DNA of 64,000 nt, taken from positions 1 to 64,000 of the forward strand of contig CAMVID010000011.1 of the NCBI GenBank assembly GCA_947167445.1. The letters run 5' to 3'. The DNA comes from G11 sp947167445 (GTDB lineage Bacteria; Bacillota; Clostridia; Lachnospirales; Lachnospiraceae). The translations under genes and the position numbers were made by a program. This document shows positions 35,371 to 43,110 of the stretch, one piece after another. The first letter of the stretch is position 1, and each line of letters begins with the position of its first letter. Below the pieces are notes generated by a model. That model saw only the letters and a program-made list of their open reading frames with translations. It was not told the origin of the DNA and made no database searches.

Positions 35371-35394
35371 AACATTGTTACGTAACGTTGTTAT
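35369..35394. promoter_or_regulatory. Palindromic operator upstream of the TetR gene
   Basis: A 26-base palindrome centred on TACGTA; 11 of 13 positions in the arms match (ATAACATTGTTAC against its partner). It covers the end of the -10 box and the expected transcription start, so autorepression is likely. The 11-mer TAACATTGTTA recurs in the operator at 36070-36090. Confidence 0.75.
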
Positions 35395-35408
35395 CAAAAG
35401 GTGTGCCC

Positions 35409-36023
35409 ATGAAAGAAAACATAGAATACGAGAAAAGAGACTTATTATTGGAGGCTGCCAAAGCCGAATTCATGGAAAAGGGTTACAATAAAGCCTCTCT
35501 GAGAAGCATATGCGCCAAGGCCGGAGTGACAACGGGTGCTCTGTATTTCTTCTTTAACAGCAAAGATGATTTGTTCTCTGCTTTGGTGGATCAGCCTCTT
35601 AAGGAGCTTAAGAACCTGATCCTGGAGCACTTCAAAGAGGACGCTGTTTATATGTCATCCTTGAAATCGCTGGACGAACTTGATCTTAACCACGATAAGG
35701 ATACCGAAAGGTTTGTAGACTGCATCTACAAAAACTACGAAAGTTTTCTTTTGCTTCTGAATTCCTCAGAGAATACCATGTATGAAAATATCGTCAGTGA
35801 GTTTGTGGCTCTTTTAGAGAAACAGATACCTGTAATGCTTTCAAAGGCAAATGGTTATTCAATCGACGAATTCATGAGCCATTGGATGTCCCACATTACC
35901 ATAGACGGTTATGTGAATGTCATAAAGCACGAGAGAAACAAGGCCAAAGCATTGCCAAAGCTTCAGGAGATAACCAATTATCTTGTGAGAGGGTGGTTAC
36001 TCCTGGTTCTGAAAGAGAAATAA
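35409..36023 (+). CDS. TetR/AcrR-family transcriptional regulator
   Basis: A 204-residue repressor. The ATG at 35409 (MKENIEYEKRDLLLEA) has AAAGGTG upstream; an in-frame TTG 21 bases earlier lies inside the operator and is rejected. The helix-turn-helix is typical: EFMEKGYNKASLRSICAKAGVTTGALYFFFNSKDDLF (here in two parts, about 15-34 and 35-51). The C-terminal ligand domain is divergent and its inducer unknown. It precedes an ABC ATPase and FtsX-like permease; a shared palindrome before both units indicates that it controls itself and them. Confidence 0.93.
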   Translation: MKENIEYEKRDLLLEAAKAEFMEKGYNKASLRSICAKAGVTTGALYFFFNSKDDLFSALVDQPLKELKNLILEHFKEDAVYMSSLKSLDELDLNHDKDTERFVDCIYKNYESFLLLLNSSENTMYENIVSEFVALLEKQIPVMLSKANGYSIDEFMSHWMSHITIDGYVNVIKHERNKAKALPKLQEITNYLVRGWLLLVLKEK

Positions 36024-36032
36024 AAGCTATTA

Positions 36033-36056
36033 CGCCGTCTGTTTAAAACAGGCGGC
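36033..36056 (+). other. Hairpin between the TetR gene and the ABC cassette
   Basis: GCCGTCTG / CAGGCGGC, an eight-base stem with one G-T pair and a seven-base loop, followed by an A-run rather than a T-run on the plus strand. It is therefore not a standard terminator and may be a leader or mRNA-stability structure. Confidence 0.4.
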
Positions 36057-36069
36057 AAAAAAATAACAA

Positions 36070-36090
36070 TTACATAACATTGTTATGTAA
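36070..36090. promoter_or_regulatory. Palindromic operator upstream of the ABC/FtsX genes
   Basis: TTACATAACA-T-TGTTATGTAA, a perfect ten-base inverted repeat around one central base, 22 bases before the ABC ATPase ATG. It shares TAACATTGTTA with the operator before the TetR gene. Confidence 0.8.
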
Positions 36091-36112
36091 AATCAGGAAA
36101 GGTGAAACAGCT

Positions 36113-36814
36113 ATGTATCTTGAAATCAAAGATGTGAAAAAGAGTTACGGTCAGGACGGAAGTTACATTCAGGTCCTTAAGGGTGTTAACACCGGGGTTG
36201 AAAAAGGCCAGATGTGTGTCATACAGGGAACCTCCGGCTCGGGTAAATCCACACTGCTAAACTGTATCGGAGGCTTGGATACCATGGACTCCGGTTCCGT
36301 GAAGGTAGACGGGGAAGAAATTTTTGGTATGAAAAACAAAGCTCTCTCCAACTATCGCCGTGACAACCTGGGATTCATTTTCCAGTTCTATAACCTGGTT
36401 CCAAACCTCTCCGTAAGAGAAAACATTCAGGTCTGTGAGTACCTGACAAAGGACCCTCTTGATATGGATGAGCTCCTTGAAACACTCGGTCTGACCGAGC
36501 ATCAAAACAAGTTCCCGTCTCAGTTATCCGGCGGACAACAACAGCGCTGCGCTATAGCAAGAGCTCTTATCAAAAACCCGAAGCTTCTCCTTTGTGATGA
36601 ACCTACGGGTGCTCTTGACTCAGCCACATCCAGAGATATTTTGATTTTGCTTGAAAAGATTAATGAAAAATACGGAACAACCATGTTAATAGTCACTCAC
36701 AACAACTCCATCAAAAACATGGTTCACAAGGTCATTTATCTAAAGGACGGAATCGTGAAAAACGAGTATATGAACGAAACCAGAGTACCCGCGTGCGAAC
36801 TGGAGGATCTGTAA
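36113..36814 (+). CDS. ABC transporter ATP-binding protein, MacB/LolD type
   Basis: A 233-residue ATPase subunit. The start at 36113 (MYLEIKDVKKSYG) has AGGAAAGG upstream; a longer frame begins inside the operator and is rejected. Walker A GTSGSGKST is near 41, the Q-loop FIFQFYNLVPNLSV near 85, the signature LSGGQQQR near 140 and Walker B LLLCDEPTGALD near 160. The closest general class drives MacB/FtsX-type permeases that act on lipids, peptides or drugs by mechanotransmission. Its TAA overlaps the permease ATG by one base. Confidence 0.95.
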   Translation: MYLEIKDVKKSYGQDGSYIQVLKGVNTGVEKGQMCVIQGTSGSGKSTLLNCIGGLDTMDSGSVKVDGEEIFGMKNKALSNYRRDNLGFIFQFYNLVPNLSVRENIQVCEYLTKDPLDMDELLETLGLTEHQNKFPSQLSGGQQQRCAIARALIKNPKLLLCDEPTGALDSATSRDILILLEKINEKYGTTMLIVTHNNSIKNMVHKVIYLKDGIVKNEYMNETRVPACELEDL

Positions 36815-39384
36815 TGAACAGGATATTAAGAAAAAGGATTCCCAGGGAGATAAAGAATAACTTCTTCAGATATCTGGCGTTATTTCTTATGATTGTGCTT
36901 TGCATGTACATAATTACTTCAATGGTGGATGCTGCGGAAATCGTTATTCAGGGAACGGAAAACAACCAAAAAGAAAGCAGGCTTGAGGACGGACAGATTA
37001 CCGTGTTCTCAAAGTTTACAGATTCGCAGTTAAGTGAGATTGCAGATAAAGGTGTAACCATAGAGCCCCACTTCAGCTTTGAAGTGACTCTTGAAGATGA
37101 CTCGGTTCTTCGTGTATTTAAGAACCGCGAAAAGGTTGACCTTGTAACCCTGGACCGGGGCCAACAGGCAGAATCTGATAACGAAATTGTTCTGGAGAAA
37201 AGATATTGCGAGGAGCATGAAATCAATGTTGACGACACAGTTAAACTTGCAGGCAAAGCCTTTACTGTCACCGGCATCGGAAGCAGTGTGGATTACGATG
37301 CCCCTTTAAGGAAGTTTTCGGACACGGCAATTGACAGCAAGGTTTTCGGAACTGCCTTTGTTACTGAAGATAGTTATAACGATTTGAAATCCGGTGACGA
37401 AATCGGAACCGAAGACTTAACCTACGGCTTTATTCTTAATGACGCCATGTCATCTGATGATTTCAAGCAAATGGTTAAGGATTTCGATTTTGATTATAAG
37501 GCAGTTGATGACCCATACTACCAGGAAATCCTTGCCGACACTTACGGTAAGAAGGATGAAATAACAGATGGTATAAATGATCTTGTAGATGGCACAGACG
37601 AGTTAGTGGATGGTGTCAAAGAATTATATGACGGAACAAAGGAATTCAAAGAGGGACTTGAGCCATATAAGCCAATGTTGCCCGAAGCATACGAAGGCGC
37701 CAAAGAACTCTACGAGGGAGCCAAGGAATTAAGGGACGGTACTGACGAGTTAAAAGACGGCGTGGATGAATTAAAAGAAAAGTCCGACGAGATGCTTGAT
37801 AAAGTATTCGACGAGTCACCGAATAACATTACCTCTTATATCTTAAGAGCCGACAACATGAGAATCGGCGGTGCCGCCGGTGACATCGAAATCAATAAAT
37901 CCGTGGGACTTCTGGCCGGCATAATCGTAATCATTCTTTTCGCTTACGTTTTATCCGTTTTCGTCATTCATCAGATAAGTAACGAAAGCAGTGTTATCGG
38001 CGCGTTATACGCCATGGGCGTTCGGAAAAAGGATTTAATGAGGCATTATATCTTCCTCCCCACTCTGGTCTCCTTTATGGGCGGCCTTACCGGTGCGTTT
38101 ATTGGTCTTAGCGGTTTCGGAAGCGGATGGCAAACCTCCGACTCCTATTCATACTATTCACTGCCGGAGTTTGACACTGTGATACCTGCGTATCTGATAA
38201 TCTACGCGGTTATTATGCCTCCCATAGTTTCATTGATTGTTAATACCCTTGTAATCAACAAGAGTCTTTCAAGAACCGCCCTTTCTCTTATAAGAAACGA
38301 GCAAAAGGTAAGCAAGACCAAAGACATCCGACTGGGGAACATGAAATTCATGCCCATGTTCAAAATCAGGCAGATGTTAAGAGAAAGAAGAACAGCTGTT
38401 ACCGTAATGGCGGGAATGATAATCTGCCTCATGATTTTCATGATGGGATTCAACTGCTATACCCTCTGTGACAGCGTGGGAAAGCTGTCCGTGGAAGATA
38501 CGAAATACGAATATCTCTACACCTTTAAGTACCCTACCAAGGAGGTTCCAAAGGGCGGTGAGGCCTGCTACGTAGAGACCCTCAAGAAGGAAATGTTCGG
38601 ATATACTCTGGACATATCCGTAATGGGTATCGATGACCACAATCCCTTCATTAATGCCAAGCCCATTAAGGGTAAAAACAAAATTATCGCCTCTGATGCT
38701 GTAACCACCAGATACAACCTTAGTGTAGGGGATAGCATCATTCTTTCCGATACGGCTAATGATATGGACTACGCTTTTACCATAGAAGAAATCGTCCCCT
38801 ATTCTGTGGGGCTTACGGTGTTTATGGATATCGACAGCATGAGGGAGTTGTTCGGTGAAGAAGACGACTACTACAACGTGATTATGGCTGACCATAAGCT
38901 TGATATCGAGGAAGGAAGGCTGTACTCCACATCAACAAAGGCTGACGCCGAAAGGTCTTCCCATATTTTCGTGGATTTGATGAAGCCGTTATTTACAATG
39001 CTAATCTCCTGCTCGGCTGTGATTTTCTTCATAGTAATGTACCTGATGACCTCGGTTATGATTGACAGGGGAAACTTTGGAATATCTTTGTTTAAGATTT
39101 TTGGTTTTAATTCAAGGGAAGTTAAGAGGCTCTACCTGGACGGAAACAGAACTGTGGTGGCTGTCGGAGCTCTTGTCGGAATTCCTCTGGCCAAGGTAAT
39201 AATTGATAAAATCTTTCCGATTTTCATACCCAACGTGGCGTGTTGTGTTCACTTGGAATATAATTGGTATATGTACATCGTAATTTTTGCTGCAATCATG
39301 GTTCTCTATCAGATTATCAGCGTTGCGATTACAGGCAAGTTGAACAAGATAACGCCTGCAGAGGTTCTTAAGAATCGGGAATAA
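36814..39384 (+). CDS. FtsX-family ABC permease with large extracellular domain
   Basis: An 856-residue permease started by the ATG that overlaps the ATPase stop, with GGAGG upstream. A first membrane segment (about 20-40) is followed by an extracellular domain to about 345. The last 90 residues of that domain form a helical stalk of repeated DG-x-x-EL-x-DG units. FtsX domain 1 (about 365-490), a further single span near 530-555, a second extracellular part, and FtsX domain 2 (about 720-850) follow. It resembles Firmicutes antimicrobial-peptide or lipid export permeases. The substrate is unknown. TetR control suggests an inducible efflux or resistance role. Confidence 0.88.
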   Translation: MNRILRKRIPREIKNNFFRYLALFLMIVLCMYIITSMVDAAEIVIQGTENNQKESRLEDGQITVFSKFTDSQLSEIADKGVTIEPHFSFEVTLEDDSVLRVFKNREKVDLVTLDRGQQAESDNEIVLEKRYCEEHEINVDDTVKLAGKAFTVTGIGSSVDYDAPLRKFSDTAIDSKVFGTAFVTEDSYNDLKSGDEIGTEDLTYGFILNDAMSSDDFKQMVKDFDFDYKAVDDPYYQEILADTYGKKDEITDGINDLVDGTDELVDGVKELYDGTKEFKEGLEPYKPMLPEAYEGAKELYEGAKELRDGTDELKDGVDELKEKSDEMLDKVFDESPNNITSYILRADNMRIGGAAGDIEINKSVGLLAGIIVIILFAYVLSVFVIHQISNESSVIGALYAMGVRKKDLMRHYIFLPTLVSFMGGLTGAFIGLSGFGSGWQTSDSYSYYSLPEFDTVIPAYLIIYAVIMPPIVSLIVNTLVINKSLSRTALSLIRNEQKVSKTKDIRLGNMKFMPMFKIRQMLRERRTAVTVMAGMIICLMIFMMGFNCYTLCDSVGKLSVEDTKYEYLYTFKYPTKEVPKGGEACYVETLKKEMFGYTLDISVMGIDDHNPFINAKPIKGKNKIIASDAVTTRYNLSVGDSIILSDTANDMDYAFTIEEIVPYSVGLTVFMDIDSMRELFGEEDDYYNVIMADHKLDIEEGRLYSTSTKADAERSSHIFVDLMKPLFTMLISCSAVIFFIVMYLMTSVMIDRGNFGISLFKIFGFNSREVKRLYLDGNRTVVAVGALVGIPLAKVIIDKIFPIFIPNVACCVHLEYNWYMYIVIFAAIMVLYQIISVAITGKLNKITPAEVLKNRE

Positions 39385-39386
39385 AC

Positions 39387-40025
39387 ATGACCAAAAAAGA
39401 AAAAGTACAAATCATTATTGAAAGATTAAAAAGAGAGTACCCAAAAGCGGAGTGCTCTCTTAATTACGAAGATGCCTGGGTTTTGCTGGTGAGCGTAAGG
39501 CTTGCGGCTCAATGCACAGATGCCAGGGTTAACCAGATTATGCCGGGGCTTCTTGATAAGTACCCGACTGTTGAAGCTCTTGCAGATGCCCCTGTGGATA
39601 AAATTGAGGAAATTGTCCGCCCCTGTGGACTGGGCAACTCCAAAGCAAGGGACATCAAAGCCTGCATGACCATGCTTCGGGATGAGTATAACTCCATCGT
39701 CCCCGATACCATGGAGGAGCTTCTGAAACTCCCCGGAGTGGGAAGGAAAAGCGCCAACCTGGTTCTGGGTGATGTGTACGGGAAGCCTGCCATCGTCACA
39801 GATACCCACTGTATAAGGCTTTCCAACCGCCTTGGCCTTGTTAAAAATATCAAAGAACCCGGCAAGGTTGAAAAGGAGCTTTGGAAAATTGTTCCTCCCG
39901 AAGAAGGTAACGATTTATGTCATCGCTTCGTGCTTCACGGAAGGGATGTGTGTACCGCAAGGACCAATCCCTACTGCGATAAGTGTGTCTTAAACGACAT
40001 TTGTCCCTCAAGTACGGTCAAATAG
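39387..40025 (+). CDS. nth: Endonuclease III
   Basis: This 212-residue DNA glycosylase/AP lyase removes oxidised pyrimidines in base excision repair. The helix-hairpin-helix LPGVGRKSANLVLG carries the catalytic Lys and VTDTHCIRLSNRLGL the catalytic Asp. Four C-terminal cysteines form the iron-sulfur cluster: CTARTNPYCDKCVLNDIC, spaced C-x7-C-x2-C-x5-C, one residue longer in the first loop than the x6 of the Escherichia coli enzyme. It starts two bases after the permease stop, so it is probably co-transcribed with the TetR-controlled cassette. It ends one base from a convergent gene. Confidence 0.95.
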   Translation: MTKKEKVQIIIERLKREYPKAECSLNYEDAWVLLVSVRLAAQCTDARVNQIMPGLLDKYPTVEALADAPVDKIEEIVRPCGLGNSKARDIKACMTMLRDEYNSIVPDTMEELLKLPGVGRKSANLVLGDVYGKPAIVTDTHCIRLSNRLGLVKNIKEPGKVEKELWKIVPPEEGNDLCHRFVLHGRDVCTARTNPYCDKCVLNDICPSSTVK

Positions 40026-40026
40026 T

Positions 40027-41361
40027 TTAGTACATCCAGTATTCCTCATCTCCTATGGAAACGCAAAGCCAAAGATGCGAGTTTGCATCGGACGAATCCT
40101 TGTACAGGGATGCATAGGCGAAAAATTCTTCATCCTCTGCGGCTTTAAGCATTCCAACACCCCAAAGGCTTGTGGAACGCCATACGCCATTAAGGTACAG
40201 ATCTCCGGCGGAGAGCCAGAAACGACCGTCGTCCTCATTCTCGCCGGCGCCCAAAAACTCGCAGCTTCCCTCAATTAGAACATCTGCTTCATCATCATAG
40301 AAGGGAAGATAAGTAACCTCTCCGGTAGTGGTGTTTTTCTTCATGTATCCCGTCCACCATCTGTCGGATATATTTTCATGGAAGACAACTTCCGTCATCT
40401 TCTTTAAATCCAGTGTGGAAGGATCGAAACCGTAATCATATCCCTCGTCATACTCGGGATACTCATAGGGTTGAATCTCTCCAAAAGTACAATCATTTGT
40501 CTCTATAATATTCCCCATGCTGTCTAAGCTTGTGGTTTCCTGATCCCCAAGAGTACACTTGTTGAGAACCACCTTGGTTTCGGAAGTGGGGCTATAAGAA
40601 AGCCATCCGGTATCTCTTAAGGTGCACTCGTTAAAAGTAAGTGTCCCCTTTCCCTTATGAAATTCAAAAGGACCATAATAGCAGTCTCTTATAACGCTGT
40701 TATTTACGTTTATGTCGGCGCAGCCGTTCCATAATCCAAGACCATATACACCGCAGCCATAGATATCCATGTTGTTGATTTCTACGTTTTTGCAGCCGTA
40801 TAAATCAATAACGTTTCCGGTACATGTTCCGGTATCCGTATGGCCCATTGTCATATTCTCGACAGTTACATTCTTACACTTTTCAAAGTGCATAACTGCG
40901 GCATATCTTGGCATAACAACAATTTCTGTTTCCTTAAAGTTATCTCCGCCGCCGCTTATCTTTAAATCGTCGCAGTTTTTGATCCAAAGCTCACGGCCGT
41001 CAAATTCATCAACCAGTTCAAGATATTCATGAGCCTCGTTCCAGGCCTCGCCCTGCTCTTCCCAGATTTTATCAAGCTCAAGATTATACAACCCGGGCTC
41101 AATGGTTATCTTTGCACCGGGTTTAATTGCCTCCAAGAAATCCGCCACGTTATCAACGTGGATGCTGTCATCGGGAATGGGTGTAGGTTCCTCCGTGGGA
41201 GTGGGTGTTGGTGTCTCCTCAGCTTTCACTTCGGGAGTTTCCGTTACGGTCTCGGGCGCTGCGGTTTCGGGAGCTTCCTTGCCACCGCAACCTGCGAAAA
41301 TAAAAGATGAAATCAAACAAGCTGCTACTAAACAATTGAATAAATGTTTACGGGAAATCAT
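40027..41361 (-). CDS. Secreted lipoprotein with right-handed beta-helix domain
   Basis: A 444-residue protein. The signal peptide ends in the lipobox IFAGC (Cys near 25), so it should be lipid-anchored outside the membrane. A Pro/Thr/Glu linker (about 30-65) is followed by a parallel beta-helix (about 65-300). This is seen from repeated short strands with stacked Asn and Cys (KNVTVENMTM, KNVEINNMDI, ADINVNNSVI, TLTFNECTL). A C-terminal domain of about 130 residues is rich in Asp, Trp and Tyr. Beta-helix folds occur in pectin lyases and other polysaccharide-active proteins, but no catalytic site is recognisable. A binding or structural role is equally possible. Confidence 0.8.
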   Translation of the reverse strand: MISRKHLFNCLVAACLISSFIFAGCGGKEAPETAAPETVTETPEVKAEETPTPTPTEEPTPIPDDSIHVDNVADFLEAIKPGAKITIEPGLYNLELDKIWEEQGEAWNEAHEYLELVDEFDGRELWIKNCDDLKISGGGDNFKETEIVVMPRYAAVMHFEKCKNVTVENMTMGHTDTGTCTGNVIDLYGCKNVEINNMDIYGCGVYGLGLWNGCADINVNNSVIRDCYYGPFEFHKGKGTLTFNECTLRDTGWLSYSPTSETKVVLNKCTLGDQETTSLDSMGNIIETNDCTFGEIQPYEYPEYDEGYDYGFDPSTLDLKKMTEVVFHENISDRWWTGYMKKNTTTGEVTYLPFYDDEADVLIEGSCEFLGAGENEDDGRFWLSAGDLYLNGVWRSTSLWGVGMLKAAEDEEFFAYASLYKDSSDANSHLWLCVSIGDEEYWMY

Positions 41362-41423
41362 AGCGTTTGTCCTTTCGTATTTACATGTTTTGGTACCTTA
41401 ATAATATCACAGCAGCCTCACAT

Positions 41424-41454
41424 AAAACACCTCCCGATGTTAATCGGGAGGTGT
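41424..41454 (-). terminator. Terminator of the Afu/Hpt-like transporter operon
   Basis: ACACCTCCCGAT / ATCGGGAGGTGT, a 12-base perfect stem with a four-base loop and TTTTAT after it on the minus strand, 20 bases beyond the ATPase gene's stop. Confidence 0.88.
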
Positions 41455-41473
41455 CATGGTTCCAAGGCTTATA

Positions 41474-43108
41474 TTACACGGTAACTTTTCCTGCGCAAAT
41501 TGCTTTGCCGGACTTTCTGTCGAAGAGAAGGATGTTGTTGGAATCAATATCCACTTTCTTTGAGTCATTGATCTGGTAAAGGGTATTACCGAAATCAACG
41601 GCTGTAAGAAGGAAGTTTCCGACAGCGATCTTGATGGTGGATTCCATACCTGTGGGCATGGCACCGTAGATGATTCCGTCGAAGGCTCCGTTATCACGAA
41701 TCTTGATACACTCGGGTCTGATTCCGAGAACAAAATCCTCATCTGTAATAACAGGTGCTTCCTTTAATGTGTAATCCTCTTCTTCCACAAGGCTGATGTG
41801 GTATTTGAATACCTCGTCCTTGTTTCCTTTTTCAACTGCTTTCTTGTCGGCCTTAATTGCCTCAAGTTCCTTTTCGGCTGCCTTCTCGGCCTCTGCTCTC
41901 TTTGCAAACCACTCGGTCATTGAAAGAGAATCATTGGGAGTGAACTTAATCTTCTTTCCGTCGAAGATCTCAAGGTCGAAGCTTCCGTCCTCACCCTGTT
42001 TGCCCTTTGCTTCAACAAAGTTGATTGAAGGGTTACCAACGAAGTCGGCAACGAAAAGGTTGTTGGGTCTGTTGTATACATCAAGGGGTGCGTCGTACTG
42101 CTGAAGTACACCGTTGTTGATAAGGCAGATCTTTGTAGCAAGAGTCATGGCTTCCATCTGATCGTGTGTAACGTATACGAAGGTGGAACCGGTCTCAAGG
42201 TGAAGTCTCTGAAGCTCATATCTCATCTCAAGACGAAGCTTTGCATCAAGGTTTGATAAAGGCTCATCCATGAAGAGTACCTGAGGTTCGGGAGCAAGAG
42301 TACGGGCAATAGCCACACGCTGCTGCTGTCCACCGGAAAGCTCTGCAGGATATCTGTCCATGAACATTCCAATCTTAACGATTCTTGATACACGACGCAC
42401 GGAGAGGTCGATTTCTTCTTTGGAAAGCTTTCTTACCTCTCTTACCGGCTTTCCGTCTTTTAATACTTCAAAGTTCTCATTTAAGGATTCGTTCTTTGCA
42501 GCATGGTTCTTTGAGATGATTGCAAGCTGTGATTCAAGCTGTTTTCTCTTTTCCTCGCAGGCTGCAGTATCCTTAAGGCCAAATCCGTAAAGCTCCTTTG
42601 CACCGTACATTGAAAGTGTGTAGGCATCGATTATCTTAAGGTAAGCCTTACCGGCCTCTACCTTTCCTGTCTTATCCTTACACTCATCAATGAGTTTGAA
42701 ATACTCCTTGGGATTCTTTAATGCCGCTACCTGAGCAGAAATCTTCTGAGCATCCAGATCCTTAACAGCCATCTCTTCTTTGATGTTGTTAAGACCAAAG
42801 GCAATGTTCTGGTACACGGTCATGTTGGGCCAGAGAGCGTAGTTCTGGAAAAGGAATCCCACTTTTCTCTTGTTGGGAGGAATGTTGATTCCCGCATCTG
42901 AATCATACACTACTCTGTCACCGATTTTGATCTGTCCGCTGGTGGGGGTCTCAAGACCGGCAATCATACGAAGTGTAGTTGTTTTACCACATCCCGAAGG
43001 TCCCAAGAGTGTAATAAAAGCATTATCTTCAATATCTAAGTTAAGGTTGTCTACTGCGTAGAATTTTCCCCAACGTTTTGTCACATTTGTAAGTTTAATT
43101 TCCGGCAC
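41474..43108 (-). CDS. ABC transporter ATP-binding protein with large insertion (AfuC/FbpC type)
   Basis: A 544-residue ATPase starting with GTG at 43108 (GGAGG upstream). Walker A GPSGCGKT is at 36-43 and the Q-loop Gln at 88, but the signature LSGGQQQR begins only at 257. In MalK-type ATPases the Q-loop to signature distance is about 50 residues, so roughly 115 residues (about 111-230, helical and charged) are inserted in the helical subdomain. Walker B VLFMDEPLSNLD and a TOBE-like C-terminal region follow, the latter with its own Lys/Glu-rich insertion near 400-435. It is the last gene of a binding protein-permease-ATPase operon. Confidence 0.9.
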   Translation of the reverse strand: MPEIKLTNVTKRWGKFYAVDNLNLDIEDNAFITLLGPSGCGKTTTLRMIAGLETPTSGQIKIGDRVVYDSDAGINIPPNKRKVGFLFQNYALWPNMTVYQNIAFGLNNIKEEMAVKDLDAQKISAQVAALKNPKEYFKLIDECKDKTGKVEAGKAYLKIIDAYTLSMYGAKELYGFGLKDTAACEEKRKQLESQLAIISKNHAAKNESLNENFEVLKDGKPVREVRKLSKEEIDLSVRRVSRIVKIGMFMDRYPAELSGGQQQRVAIARTLAPEPQVLFMDEPLSNLDAKLRLEMRYELQRLHLETGSTFVYVTHDQMEAMTLATKICLINNGVLQQYDAPLDVYNRPNNLFVADFVGNPSINFVEAKGKQGEDGSFDLEIFDGKKIKFTPNDSLSMTEWFAKRAEAEKAAEKELEAIKADKKAVEKGNKDEVFKYHISLVEEEDYTLKEAPVITDEDFVLGIRPECIKIRDNGAFDGIIYGAMPTGMESTIKIAVGNFLLTAVDFGNTLYQINDSKKVDIDSNNILLFDRKSGKAICAGKVTV

Positions 43109-43110
43109 GA

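Noticed and set aside
35388..35408. TTG start for the TetR gene
   Set aside because: It lies inside the operator and lacks a ribosome site; the ATG at 35409 has AAAGGTG upstream.
39387..40025. Broken iron-sulfur site in endonuclease III
   Set aside because: The first cysteine loop has seven rather than six residues, but all four cysteines and both catalytic residues are present; small loop changes are tolerated.
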